Positions 23,091 through 36,227 of a DNA stretch of 64,000 nt are shown here, in pieces; the stretch's first letter is position 1; every line of letters starts with the position of its first letter. The position numbers were made by a program, and so were the translations under genes. The stretch is from positions 310,001 through 374,000 of the forward strand of contig JAJKFH010003599.1 in assembly GCA_023333565.1 (NCBI GenBank), in the 5' to 3' direction. Source of the DNA: Puffinus mauretanicus. Its lineage: Eukaryota; Chordata; Aves; Procellariiformes; Procellariidae. A model generated the notes under the pieces. That model was not told where the DNA came from and ran no database searches. It worked only from the letters and a program-made list of their open reading frames with translations.

Positions 23091-26000
23091 ACATATTGTT
23101 ATATTGCGTAAGGGTAGTGAGGCTGTAATATGTAGTCTTCTCATTCACATGACACTTGCTGTGTTCTCACTCCTGACTACGTTTTTTTTCCTGGTGTATC
23201 TGGTGTGACATTGATCTAGGGAAACTGGTTTTCTGTTTGAGGAACTGAAGTTCACATGTTTTTTCTGAGACTGAAGTCAGGAAATGTCTGCACCATGTCC
23301 ACATGTTTTGATATGCTATGTATCTGTGGTCCAATGCACAGGTAGCAAAGCCAGACTCATTCTTAAGTGAGCTATAAGTTGTTAAATCATTTGCTTTGGG
23401 AAGTGTTTGATATGTTTGAAAAGTCTTTTTTTTTTTTTTCTTTTGGTGAGAATATGCTAGAAAAGTCTCACAACATAAATCATTTTTCCTCTTGTGCTCT
23501 CCATTCTTCTGTTGGGTTTTTAGCACTTCTCATAAAGCAGAGGGCAACAACAGAAATCATCCGGGTCTGTAAATCTCTGAAATTTCAGCCCATTGATTTT
23601 TACTGGAGAGAACATATGTTGTTATGTTCATGAAATAAATATCCCTGTAGTAAGTCATACTTAATTCCAAGATATCTTATTTCCACTTTCCAACATGTGT
23701 AAGAGTAATACCCTTCCTTACAGTACCATCCATTCTTCTTCCTGAAAGTAACCTAGAATGCTAATGTGTAATCCCAGGGTAAATAGTTTCAGCTGTCTTT
23801 GTAGTAGAAGTTAAGCTATTTTTTGGCTTATTTCCAGCAGAAATTTTTGGGGGAACAGAATCTCTAAATATTTATGCGAGATGACATGTGAAGGGGAAAA
23901 TAAAGAAAATAGCATTAAGTATTTTACATAATGCAAATTACACCCGCATGATCAGGATAAACCTGTCTTCCCTATTTTCTTACAAATATTCTACTTCTCT
24001 AGTGTGGTGTATAGTCTTAAGCTATAAGTGCTCGCTGCAGATTTCCGTAATGTCGTATCTGATTACATATGGTGCAGAAAGACATCATATAAAAACAAGC
24101 ATTACTGTAGTGGCAATAGCTTTAATGTGTTTGCTGGTCATACTACATCACATCACCATGGGCTTTTCTTAGGTTCCTACCACACGGACTTTCTGGAGAG
24201 TATTTTTTGTCAAAGTGGTTTTGGACTGGTTGAGTGAAACAAAAGCAGATTGCAGAAGAGTAAACTAGCTAGGGGGAGCCAGGCCTACCTGTATGTACTT
24301 TGAGACTAGTAACAGTTGAGGGGCTGAATTTGCTGACTTTGTAGGAGCTATAATTCATAATTGGATCTCCTGACACTAGATGATCAATATTCAGTTTCCC
24401 CTTTTTGTGACCTGCATTACATGACCGTAAGCATGATGGTCACAGATAAGCTGGCTCAAGGTCTGGTCTGCAGTGCTTGTTCCACTGCTGTTTCACACAT
24501 GGGAGGGCTTTTTTAGTAGTACCATGCTGATTGTGGAAACTCTTTTTTTCACATCACTAATAGAATGGTTTTTTAGTACGGTCTTGTTCAGTTCTGCAAA
24601 CTCTGATACAGGGCTGGACTTTACGTTCTGTTTTTTGAGAGATACTACCGTATCTAAAAACTATAATCTTCAGGCTTGCACTTCAGTGCTCCTCAAGGTT
24701 CCTTTGGGTTGGCTAGTGTATAGGTTTTTCCTCTGGTAATACAATCATTTTTTTTATTAGAAAATGTATATAAACTGCAAGGCCACACTTGTAAGAGAAC
24801 TGAGGACCTGTTGCAACGTGCTGATTTCTCTCGAGTTCCTCCGCTTTCAAGAAAAATCGTTACGCTTGCATGCACCGATGCTCGAATGAGAGAATCTTCA
24901 AGAACTGTAAATGCTGCCGGGTGATAATTAGAATTGGCTTGAGCAGAACGTGATTTTTCCAGGAAAAACTGAACATTAACAACTCCTCTTGATTTGAAAT
25001 TGTTGAGTGTTATTTTCCCTGAAGACAAGGCTTTGACCTATATGTTCTTCATCTTTGTATCTTTTCTTTAATAAGAACAGGATGAATATTAAAGGAGGCT
25101 ATACATTCCTGTCTTTAATGTGCTTGAAAATGAATCTCATCTTTTAGAGAGGAGACTGCAGTACGACTACTATGCTGACAATCTGCTACTGGCAGTGATT
25201 GGATCGACTTTCTTCCATTTTTTTCTTCTCTGTTTTTTTTTTTTTGTTGTTTTTCTTCTTCCCCAGTGGGCTTTATTGAGGGTGATTTGAATCGCAGTTG
25301 GTCCTACACCAGCGGATGTTAATCTACTACTCCAAAGCGGTGGCTCTTTTGAGGAATATCTGCCTAGCTTAAGATTAAATTGCTTTTCTTATCATGCATA
25401 TAGGTCTCCAGAAAGCCAAATAAATATTTGCTTATTAAAACAACTGCTGCTTCTACTGAACTGGTATTTTTGTTGTTGATAAGAAATATGCCTCTTTTGG
25501 GAGGTAAAAAAAAAGGGAGAAAGTGATAAAACAGTGGAGAGAGCGAGAGAGAGCGCCTGCAGCTTTAGGATATGATTTTTAGAGGTTATCGGGGTTAGGA
25601 CAGTTCTGAAACATTTGGTTAGAAAGCATTTGAAGTGCTTTCAATAGCAATGGAAATACTAAGCTGTTCCCTTGATAACAAGCAAAAAGTGCATTCGGTG
25701 ATTTAATGAGTGTTTCAGCAGTCTATATATCCATATCATCTGTTTTCAATTAGGTTGTACTCTGTGTAGTTAACCCCTTATTGTGAAGAAAAACTTCAAA
25801 TGCTTGAACCACATTCATGTGTTGCGTTTTGTGCTGTGGTAGCCCCACTTGTAGAACTCCTGGCATCGTTAAACATGGGTATTGGTCACAGCAATTTTGC
25901 TCCTGAGGGAAAGCGCTCAAACAGCAGTCAAATTTTAAACATCTCCTCAGGTCTCATGTACAGCAGAAGTCCCCAAGGCTGAAGGCCTGGCAGGTTGGTG

Positions 26001-27254
26001 ACGTTTTGGCATGTGTCAGAAGCTCTGTGCAGTGGCTGTCCCCTTCCCTTGGCTAGCTTTCTCATACAGTGTACATTCCAGCTGTCCAGGCTGGAAAGTT
26101 TTGGTTTTTTTAACAGAACATTGATTCTGACCATAGTTGGCATCTTTTAAACTTGAAGAGATATTGGCAGCTAATTCAATAGAGGGAGCTCCGCTACCTT
26201 ACTGTTAGAAGCAGCGCATCTCTGCTTTTCCCAGACCTCTGGCTTCAGCTTGAAAGTTATGTTAAAAGTCTTTGTTTCTTCGCAGTGTTCTGTGGTGCCA
26301 GGCTTTGTTTCTGAAAGCACCTTACTTTTCATCACAGGCTTCCTGTTGCCTGAAGGAGAAGGAAGGACAAACCTGAATCACATAATAGGCAAACCCTAAA
26401 AAGATGAGTCAGAGATACTTCTGTTTTGCAGCAAGGCATTGTGTGTTCTAAACGGATATGTTACAGAATCGGGTTTTTAAATGACCTTTCCTTTTCTGGC
26501 GGGGGCTTCATGTGGAAACTCAAAAAGAAGTAGAATAAAAAGAGGGTACTTTCCAGGGATGAAATGGGCCAAGAATGGTGTTGCATGAAATAGCGTACAA
26601 ACCGGATAAGGGAATGATTGCACTAGATAGACTGTTGTGGCATGAGGAAGGTAGAATGCTTCCAATAAGATGTATTAAGTAGGACCTTTATTGAATAGAA
26701 GCGATTCTTTCAGTAAGTTCTTCTAGAATCATAAAGGAAAACTGGAATATGTATGCTGTTCTGTAAATGGAGTCTGGATTCTAGGCTAGTGTAAAAGAAA
26801 GCCAGCTTAAGTATGTGCTGGTTTGCTTTTAACCCATTCCATGTCTCTAATACAGAAACAGGTACATACAGAAAGCTGATAACTGTTCTGCAAACCTAGG
26901 ACTTTATATTTTTCTTGGATCCTTTACTTTTAAAAATATTATTTCTCATTGGACTATTTTGATACTGATTATGAAGCCCCATTAAGGACCAGCCCCTTCT
27001 AAAAAAAAAAACCAAAACCTTTAAATCAAGTCGCCTTCAAGTAAACTTGTAATGAACTCAGCATTATTCTTCAATCAGATGAATCCTGCACAAATGCCGT
27101 TTATCATTTGACTTGCTGCAGAAGTTGCATATTTGTTTCCTAATTTTTCAATTTAACTAGAGAAAATAATCATAGATACTGGATAACAAAATAGATGTAG
27201 CTTGTATACAGCTAGAGGTAAATGTGGCATTTTATATGACTGACTGACATGTTT

Positions 27255-27315
27255 CAGGTTTTTGTTGTTTTGTTGTTTTGGGGTTTTTTTTGATGTGAGA
27301 TTTTTGGGGTTTTCT
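27255..27315 (+). repeat. T/G-rich low-complexity tract
   Basis: Runs of T alternate with short G runs (TTGTTGTTTTGTTGTTTTGG then longer T runs with GGGG). Similar tracts recur on the plus strand at 30655-30716, 30937-30990, 47320-47375 and 48296-48320. Confidence 0.75.
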
Positions 27316-30300
27316 TTAGAAAGTGGAACAACTTATTTTTCAAGAACTTGCTGAGTTGAGTGAGGCCAGGAAGAATTGCTAAGGCTCATATTTTGGAAAG
27401 ACAAGAGAGGGTTGATGCAGTTTATCTGTGGGGTGAAGTAGTAAATGTTCACATAAGGCTCTGTAACTGGGTAGCTTACAGAGAATACCTGGTTTGCACT
27501 GGGCTTAAAAATGGAGAGTTCAATGCAAGTGTGAGGTTTTAATGTTATTTGTGAGATGCGGTCCTTTAATTGCAGTTTCTGAATTATTATGCTGTTGATT
27601 ATCCGGGGTATTAGCCTAGGTATTACTGCATTTTGGCATGGAATCTTGTTACATGAAATGTAGAAACCAGCATGCATTTAGCAAAGTGAGTTCTGTGACT
27701 TATCCAGATAAAATCATGTTTGTTGGCTTATTCTAGTTGTGTTGGACAGCAGAGATGTCTTAATGGCCTTTACCTACAAAGCCATATATGGAACAGAAAA
27801 AGAAGGATAAAGGATGGAATATTTAGGCAGGATTTGGGGAACTTCAGTGTAGCCGTGTAACTTCAGAAGAGAGAAGGATTCTGAATCAATTCCTTCATTC
27901 TTGATACTGCATATCAGGTTGTATAACAAGTGCTTGCATGTAGAGAAGATGATAGGGTAAGTATTATCTTAAAATTCACTCATTGACACAGCATTATGGG
28001 ATTTGTGTTCTCAATTTGGGGAAGTTGAAAGTTTCTGACACTGCCAACAAAGTAGTGTGCTGACAACTGGTGACGTAAATCAAGAAAACATTTGCATCTT
28101 ACACTTGACAGCTTGAAAGGTTAGCAAGGGGATAATTTTTCCAGCTTTAATTCATGACTGAGATTTTTGTCAAGTTTGTTTAACATTACCCCTCAGTTCT
28201 CAAAATACTGGACAACTTACTGCTAATCTTGAACCCTACCTACACACAGAAGCAATAAGGAAGTCAGTATTGTGAATGTCCCACCAGCTTCCAGTTTATA
28301 TGAGTGAATTATGTTTCTTATTGTTGTGTTTCTGCAGAGACAAGAACTCTTAGTAATGCAGAGCTTGTTGTGCAAACAGTTCTATGGTTTGAAACAGTCA
28401 CCAATATATAAGCAAATAATGACAGTGACTTCACGTTGCATAAGTTTACATTTTGCATCTTTGTTGCCAATATAAGTGCGTTCTTTTTGTTAAATATTTA
28501 CAACTTCCCGAAAATGTTTTGCTCTAGTAGTTTAGCTCTTGATGTGGCTTCTGTAACAGGGCTTTGCCTTTTGGAGGGGTAACTGTTCCACAGTTTATTT
28601 TGACCTTGCTCATCACACTACTGTTGAATGATGCAACAGGTTCTGTCTTAGCTTTGAAGTTTAAGTCCTTAGTATAAGCTTTACCCTAAAGGTTTAACCC
28701 CAGTTAATAGGTGGTGCCCCACAGCAGCAAATTCCTAATTGTCTACGTGAATCTCTGATGTCAGAGTGGGGCTTCTGAAAGTTTACCTGCAGGTTTGGTA
28801 AGGGTCAGGTTCTGGTATTTCATCCAGACTCAGTTGTGTCTGCAGGTCACTTCTTGTCATTGCTTATCATTTTCTTAACTACCCTGCAGTGCTAAATCCA
28901 AAACTTCTGCACAGCTTCTGGGGACGGCAGGAGGAGGAGTCTAAAGCTTTTGAGATAGTGGAAAATAAGTGGCATCTTGCAAAGGTGATAAGCATGGATG
29001 TAGAAGTAGTAGGTTAACCATTTCTTAGTTTAGATTCACTGAATCTATTTGGCATCTTCTATGTGTCTTAACATAGTGTATGTCTGCTTTGTTAGAAAGA
29101 AAGTTTGTTCCGTATCTCAAAAGAGCAGTAAGCCCTTGGTGTCTGCAGACATAAGGAAGCTGCTATAGGACCAGGGAAAGCAAATTTTCTGGCCTATGTA
29201 TCAAAATGTCGGTATATCAGAGGGCCATAAGAGATGTATCGTGTCTGCCTGAGAGTCAACAGGGGGAATGAGAGTTGTATTTTTTTCAGAGGTCTTGTCG
29301 TGGGAGTGGGGCCATAGCTGGGTGTCGGGGCATGCTGGCACGTTAGGCTCTGCAGAGCCTGCTCGCTGTCATCATCCCACAGACGGGGACTCGGAGCACT
29401 GCTGCAGCCACCATGGCAGCACCGCTTGGTGAGGGCAGCTTTGGAGTTACTCTTGGACAGCATGCAGCTCAAGAGCCAGAGGTCAGAAACCCTCTGTAAT
29501 GGTAGTCACCTGTAGTGTCCATGGTGGCAGCTTCCTTTCCAGTGCATAAGAGGGGAAGGGAAGGGTCTGTATTCCTCCCAAGCATGAGAAATTCCCTACT
29601 TTTGCTGGGAGCATGCTTACCCTCTGAACTGCTGCGGAGAGGTATCTGCTTACTTTAGGGGTGTCAGTTTTTTCTCCTGCTCTGAATGGTGTTCAAAGTG
29701 CTCTGGGGGGGGTCACTTTTTAATCATTAAGTCCATCTGCAAGTACAGCAGTGATAAGGAAGGATGGGCTTCAGCATACTCGGTATGCTTGCAATCTTTG
29801 GCTCTCTTTCCATTGCATCAGCGGCACAGAGGAATGAATAACGCAGTGTGTTTCTTTAATGAATGCTGAATGGGTGAGTGTGAGTTGCCAGAAGCTTTAT
29901 CCAGAAAGAAGCAGGGTGTTGTGAGGGGTGATATCTGCCAACGGGGGAGGAGAAGCAGGTGAATCAGTTTTAGCTGGAGTTCACGGTCCAGTTTTATTAG
30001 ATGTGAGAGTAGCTTTGAAGACTGAAGTTGATGGTTCAGCCCAAAAGCTTGTTAATTTTTCTGGGAAGAAGTAGTGCTTTTAAACTGTTTCTTGAAGTGC
30101 ATTATTGTTATAGTTTTAGATATGGTTACTGCTGAAGGCCACGTACAAGCATCACGTTTGGAAGTTTTGCGTAAGTATGTATAAAAACCTAGCCCTCTTG
30201 GTGTGGTAGGGTGCCTTGTCTTAGGTGTGGATTCTAATTCACAAAAGCCTCATAAATAGCTTGTTTTCTCTTGCTTTTTGACTGGTTGCTAGTCTTCCTT

Positions 30301-30936
30301 CGAGGTGTGGTCATCTGTAAACAGCAATGATTGTTCTGAGAAGCTTTTCATGTAAATGTGAAAGAGCAGAGTGCTGAGCCTGCCGGGGACTGTGACTCTT
30401 TGTGAGGAGGCTCTTTTTGTGCAATAGAATAAATATTTGTTACTTTTTTGGACATACTGTACAGCACAGACTTTTTTCATAACCACAGAAGGAGGTTGGT
30501 AGCTCATAGCCTGCAAGTTCTGTGACAGAGTGCGGTAAACTCTACATAAAACTTGAGGCACTCTGTTAATTGAAAATGGTAATAGAAGCTTTAAGGGGAG
30601 TATTGCAATGAAAATCTTTATTATCTTGCTAAAACTTTTTGTGAAGTCTGGATGGGGTGTTTTGGTGGGGTTTTTGGTGTTTTTTGTTGTTTTGGTTTGT
30701 TTTCTTTTCTTTCTTTAAAGGTGGATCATTACTCTACTTTTAGCAAAGGAGGGAAGGATAGGTACTAGAAAAACAAAAGTTTTATCCAGGCTTGCATTAA
30801 TTCCAGGCATGAGGTTAAGACCTAAATCTTCCATCTGCAGTTTCCCATTATCTTCCTCAATGGCAGCTTTAAAGGAGAAAAAACCTACAAAGTTTCTTTG
30901 ATTCCCTCTGCTCACGGAAGACTGAGGACTGGATAT

Positions 30937-30976
30937 GGGTTGAGGGTTGGGTTTTGGTGGGTTTTTTGGGTGTGGG
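30937..30976 (+). other. Potential G-quadruplex stretch
   Basis: Six GGG runs are separated by loops of 4, 2, 7, 6 and 3 bases, which satisfies the four-run G3 with loops of 1-7 bases rule. It is followed by a long T run. On the putative transcript's strand it could fold in RNA or in the displaced DNA strand. Folding is inferred from the pattern only. Confidence 0.6.
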
Positions 30977-33900
30977 TGTTTTTTTTTTTTTTTAAAATAT
31001 CATTTAATGAAAGAGAAAGTGATCAATGGTCTCTAGAGTAAGTGGCACTGTATGCCAGGCTTTTCAAACAGTGATGTTTGTAGCAGAAGGAACCTGTTGT
31101 GAATTGGGACTGACAGTCGCCAGGGTGGAAGTACCACTGCATGCGTCTTATTTAAGAGGATTTAAGTGGTCTAACCTAAACTCTGGTAGTCTAATGGTGG
31201 AAAAAATTATTTGAGTTTTGTGTTTCTTGTGGCATTGTGGCATTTGCTTGAGCTACATTTCAAACATAGTGAACACTATGTGGCCTTTGACTGCTTGGTA
31301 ATACTTCAGTTGTAACTGCAAGGCTAGAAAATTTTATATGGGCTACTCCTGCAATGGGTGCACATCCTTGGTAATTGGTATTGCCAACATGCTGTTTGTG
31401 AGTCCACAGTGCTTAACCTTGTGCAAATTATATTTGCAAGTGTACCAGATGAATTGTATGTTCAAGAGCTCTCCCTGTGTCAGGGGTAGCCAGACTTTTC
31501 CCTGCAAGGCTCGGAGGTTGGGAATTGCCCTGTGATCTGAACCTGAACAGCACATGTCCAGGTCAGAAAGCTCAGGGAGGTCCAATTCCTGCCAGGACTT
31601 GGAGCAGGAGCAGTGATTCCTCTGAGACGGTATTTCTTCCCTCTGTTGCAGGAAAGGACTAGGCTGAGTGTTCAGCAACTCTCTGGCCGTGTCAGCCAGC
31701 ACCAGCTGCTACTGCTGCAGCTGAGGAGCATCAGTGGCTGCAGGATTTAGCCCTGGGACTGAGCCCTTGTGTGGGCTTTAACTATGCCTTCTAGGTGCTG
31801 TATTTTGTATATCACCAGGTGTGATCTCTTCTACTGATGACACATGCGAGTGGAGGTTTAAAATTTTGTGAAGTGAGTTGGAATGCAGATTCACACTGAA
31901 AAAGCTGCTGCTTTTCTGCCATTTTATTAGGAGAGGAGTCTGAACTTGTCTTTCCAAGATCATAGGAAAGGGAGAAAGATCCAAAAATGGAATACTGAAA
32001 TTCTTACCCGCTGATTTTTGTTCTTTTAGCGCCTGATGTTTAAGGGAAAAAAGTGTAAGATGTTTGGTTGAAAGAAAACAAAATAACATAATAGAGGTGT
32101 TTTTGATTTATAAACTGCACTTGAACATCAAGAGATACTTAGGAACATTTCAGGCTGAGAAATAGAAAATATTTTTTGCTAGCATATTGTTTGCTAAACT
32201 TCACTGTGTCATTGAGTAGTATATGTCTCTATGTAGGTTTCAGAGAGCGAAGGCTTTAGAGGTGAGAACAATTAAGGAAAGCTAGAGTATTTAGAAATGC
32301 AAGAGCAGTACTTTGAATCTTTGACAGGATGTATTAATGTGAAAAGGAAGATGGATTGGTTTTATACTTAAAAGTTCAGTTTCCTCCCACTGCTCTCTAA
32401 GCAAATGTTTCTGACTAGAGCACACATGAACTAGCCGAAAGCAGAGTTTGCTGTCAGTAACTGATGATCGGGCCAAAGACACAGATCGGCATCTCTGCAG
32501 GGAGAGGCACACACAAACAAAAGGCAAATAGTTTACTTCCAGCATGTTAAACCAGGTATATCCCTAAAGCCTGTGAAAGGAAATAATATGGCCAAATCAT
32601 GGAAAGGGGGTCTTTGCAACAGAGACCGGGAAGGATGAAACGTCATTGGGAAGGCCTGTAGAAGGATGCTGCCTGGACAGGAGTAGCAGCCATTTTGATG
32701 GCCAGGAGGAGTTGTAGCTGGCACGTGTGAGACTTGCACATCTTGTGGGCGTGAGTTTCCAGAGAACAGTCAGCTGAACCTGAGGGGAACTGGCTCGTCA
32801 CATCCACTGCCACTGAAGAGGTAGTGGGAGGTGGCATTTTGCGGTAGAGAGCTTGGGTGGTTAGAGAGTGGGCGGGTGGCGGCAGGAGGAAGGAGGCCGA
32901 GGGCCCCGGCCACAGCTGTGCAGAGCCAGCGTGTGCCACCTCTTTCTCTTGTGTGGCCAGCAGGCCTGTGGAGGCAGAAGTCTGGATGGAGAAGGTTTAA
33001 GTCTTCTGTACAGAAAGGGCAGCTGGATTTTTGCTTGCAAGTGAAACAAGTTGTGGAGGGAGGACAGAAAGCTTTCTGGAAAGTCGCAGGGTTAAGGAGA
33101 ACCCTTAATTAAGGGTATGTTGAGGGAGAGGAGCAGCAGCAGGTAGAGGAGATCCAAGAGAGCAGGGGAAAACCCAATTTCAAGATACGCAGTGCCTGCT
33201 TTTCCCTGGCTGTATCACCACACGCTCTCCTGGGTTTGGCAGTTACTCTGCCTCCTCCCTTTCCTTTCACCTGCTGTAATTAGGTCCTCCTTGGTCAAGG
33301 CTGTGTTCTGCCACGCCATCATATTCAGCTCTTTATGTTCCCCTCTTGTCAGCCATACGATTCAGTGTTGTTTCCTGCCTCGGGAGGACATCTGCTTCCC
33401 CACAGGGATTTCTCAAAGCTCAGTTCTCCTACCCTGGGCTTACATGGCCTGTGTTTGTAGGGTGACCGCCTGGACTAACGCACCCTTTCTGGACAACCTC
33501 CCCTCCCTGTTCTTGGGTCAGTATAGATAACCTGAAAAGCTGTTCGTGTTAACAGTCTTTTTTTTGGGGCGGAAACCCTGAATGTTTTCTTCTAGTCCTT
33601 GTAAGAGGCTTCGTGTATGAGGTAATGTGTCAGGGAAAAGGTGGTGTATGCTGAGCATAATCACTGGGTGACCTAAATGTCCAGCTCTGTCATGTTGAGC
33701 CATCAGATGTTCTCTAGAGTAATGTGCACCTTACACTATGGTCATTCAAGATGGTCACGAAACTCTCATCTCTGGAACGAAGCAGCCCATACTCTTACAA
33801 TGCATTTTCACCAATTCCGAAGAAATGTAACATTAGTTGTTTAATATGAACACTGTAATAAACATAGTTGTATGACCCACTGCTGCTGAAATTGCAACTT

Positions 33901-34425
33901 GTCAGCCATTTTTCTAGTCTGAGCCTTTTCACGCTGCGTCTATGACTGAGGTGGGGAGCATCAGACTGTGGTAGTTGACAGACACTGTAAACCTACAATA
34001 GCAATTGTACTAAGTCACAAAATCCAGAAATTAAGCTAACACAATAGTTTTGGGCCATGATCCAGTATGTGTTTGAACATTGAAATTATTCAAGTATTTA
34101 AATATATTCTTAAGGACCTAATATTTATCAGGGTCCCTACAGAGGGGGCCCAGGAGGACACAGTGGGCCATAAGTGATGGCATAGAGGCTGTTAGGGTGC
34201 TGGATACTGTCTGTGAGTCGTAGTATCTTTCTTCTCCTTGCAGAGGATGTCTGGCTAGCACGGCTCACAGAGAAACGGTTTAGGTAGGGAGTTGATCTAG
34301 TTCAGTCTTCCCGAGTATGGTGCAAGTTCACCTCTTCAGTTGACTTTTTAAGCCTCCGTTTTTAAATTGCAGACACATATTTTTTCCATATATAAAATAT
34401 AATATATGAGAAAGGATTATTTTTT

Positions 34426-34439
34426 GTGTGTGTGTGTGT
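34426..34439. repeat. (GT)7 microsatellite
   Basis: Seven GT units follow a T run and precede ATGCC. This is a short dinucleotide repeat of ordinary type. Confidence 0.85.
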
Positions 34440-36075
34440 ATGCCTTTCAGCAGGGAATATGCAGCTTACTAAGCTTTCTTGAGTATAATTTTAAATGGAG
34501 AAAATGCTTCTATATAAACTGAGATTATCTCATCACAATATTTTTATGATTGTTAATTAAAATGTGAGGAAATCCTTTAAAGCAGATTTGCATTTCTGAG
34601 ACTTTTATGAGACTTAACATGAGAGATCTATTTTTATAGTTATGCCTTCTTATTAGTTTTGAGATTAGGATATGTTTAAATGCATGGCTATCAAATCCTG
34701 TGATGATTACTTGTTTATTTTGCAGTGTAGACTAATTCAGTTATGGTCCTACTCATGTGTTGTTTGTATCCCACTTTTCAACGAGATGTTGTAGTGCTTT
34801 ATTGTTATTGCTATTTAAAATAAACTCCCAGAATAGTTTTAATTTGAGCTTGTATTTTTTTCAATATTAACTTTCAGTGAAGCATATTTTGTTAGATTAT
34901 TGTGAATAATGACCATTTAGGTTGTTCCAATTCCTGGAAATCCATTTTCATCAGACTGGAAGACTGTAAAATGTAAGTGAAAGAAGGATCACCACAACTA
35001 GCTACAAGAGACTTAAATCATTAAAAAAATGTCTTAACGTAAGTGGAAACCTGTAAAATGTTGCCTTGCAGTGCATAAAATTGTGATAGGAAGCAAGACC
35101 TATAGAAAGTTTACTGGGGGAAAGTGGGAGTTAATAAACAACAGTGTGTGCCCTGTTCTCTTTGCAGCATACAGGCATGTCAGTGGAAGATTGATTTTTA
35201 GGCATAGTGCTTTCTACTTGAACTTGTGCTCAGGCTAAAGAAGGAATTGGAGTGAAGATCTGAACGGGGTTAAACAAATATTTTTCTGCCTTGCTCTAAC
35301 CATGCCTATAATAGCATGACAACATGAATCTTAATCACGGGCTCATCTGCCATCTCAAACAACACCTCAGAGTTGTTTGATTGCAGAATTTCCCAGTCTA
35401 GGAATAATTAAGGCACGGAGGAAAGTGATCAGCTGTAAATTGTGAAGGAAGACAGAGTCCATCAGAAGTGAACGTGATGAGGATTCAAAGTCCTTTGCCT
35501 TGACCTATTTGTGTGAGTGACCATGTGGAGAGACTTGTGCTCTAGGCCAGCAGGAGACTATGTAAAGGAGAGAAGGATGCTGCTCTTTTCTCCCTGTGGG
35601 TCATTAAACACAAGCTTTGTTTTGTTTGGGTTGTTTTTTTTTTTGTAGAGGTCTAGAGAGGAAGCACATGAGATAAAGTATTGGGTAGAACAATCAGGGT
35701 TAATTATCATACAGGCTTTAAAGGGAGTATTTTATAAGAGGATCACATCGCTCAGGAATATAATGTATGTTTCCCTGATGCTTCTATACTAGCCCAGGTG
35801 CTAGCATGGATGCACTTACGTGAGCAGACTGCACTGTCAAAAGCAAAGCAAGGGAGAGGAAGAAGGAGGGAGAGTTGTTTGTTACACTGGCAGGAATACA
35901 CATGCTGATGCGAGCTGTGTTTATATTAGCAGACTATTTTGATACAGCTAATTAATCAGAATTTGTCTACCAAACTATGCCTCAGAGATGATAGTTCTTT
36001 TGCAGGTGTTGAAGGAGAAAACAGAGAATGGGTGGAGTCTCACTGTTGCTGATGTTTAATAGAGGAAATATGTTA

Positions 36076-36227
36076 AAGGAGTTGTGGCTTTTATTTTTCC
36101 ATAAGCACATGGAAAAAAATGAGAACAGAAGTTGAAACAAGAAGAAATGAGAAGGAGTTGTGGCTTTTATTTTTCCATAAGCACATGGAAAAAAATGAGA
36201 ACAGAAGTTGAAACAAGAAGAAATGAG
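36076..36227. repeat. Perfect 2 x 76 bp tandem duplication
   Basis: The 76-bp unit beginning AAGGAGTTGTGGCTTTTATT occupies 36076-36151 and again 36152-36227 with no mismatch that I can find by direct comparison. The next four bases, AAGG, continue the repeat before it breaks. Perfect identity in otherwise unconstrained DNA points to a recent event, a polymorphic duplication, or an assembly artefact. A 111-codon open frame spans the second copy and is fortuitous. Confidence 0.95.

Larger units (their letters stand above)
20362..30000 (+). other. Putative intron 1, first part
   Basis: The intron starts with GTGAGC. The first 0.9 kb remains inside the CpG island and the rest is AT-rich. No exon was seen that I would defend. 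A good-looking polypyrimidine-AG at about 25266 is followed by a frame that hits a stop before a plausible donor, so I did not call it. Homopolymers and a TTA-rich tract are listed separately. Confidence 0.5.

Noticed and set aside
25225..25320. Strong polypyrimidine-AG acceptor followed by a short open frame
   Set aside because: The acceptor at about 25266 is good and the phase-1 frame is open for some 17 codons. It then meets TAA at about 25318, and no convincing GT donor lies before it.
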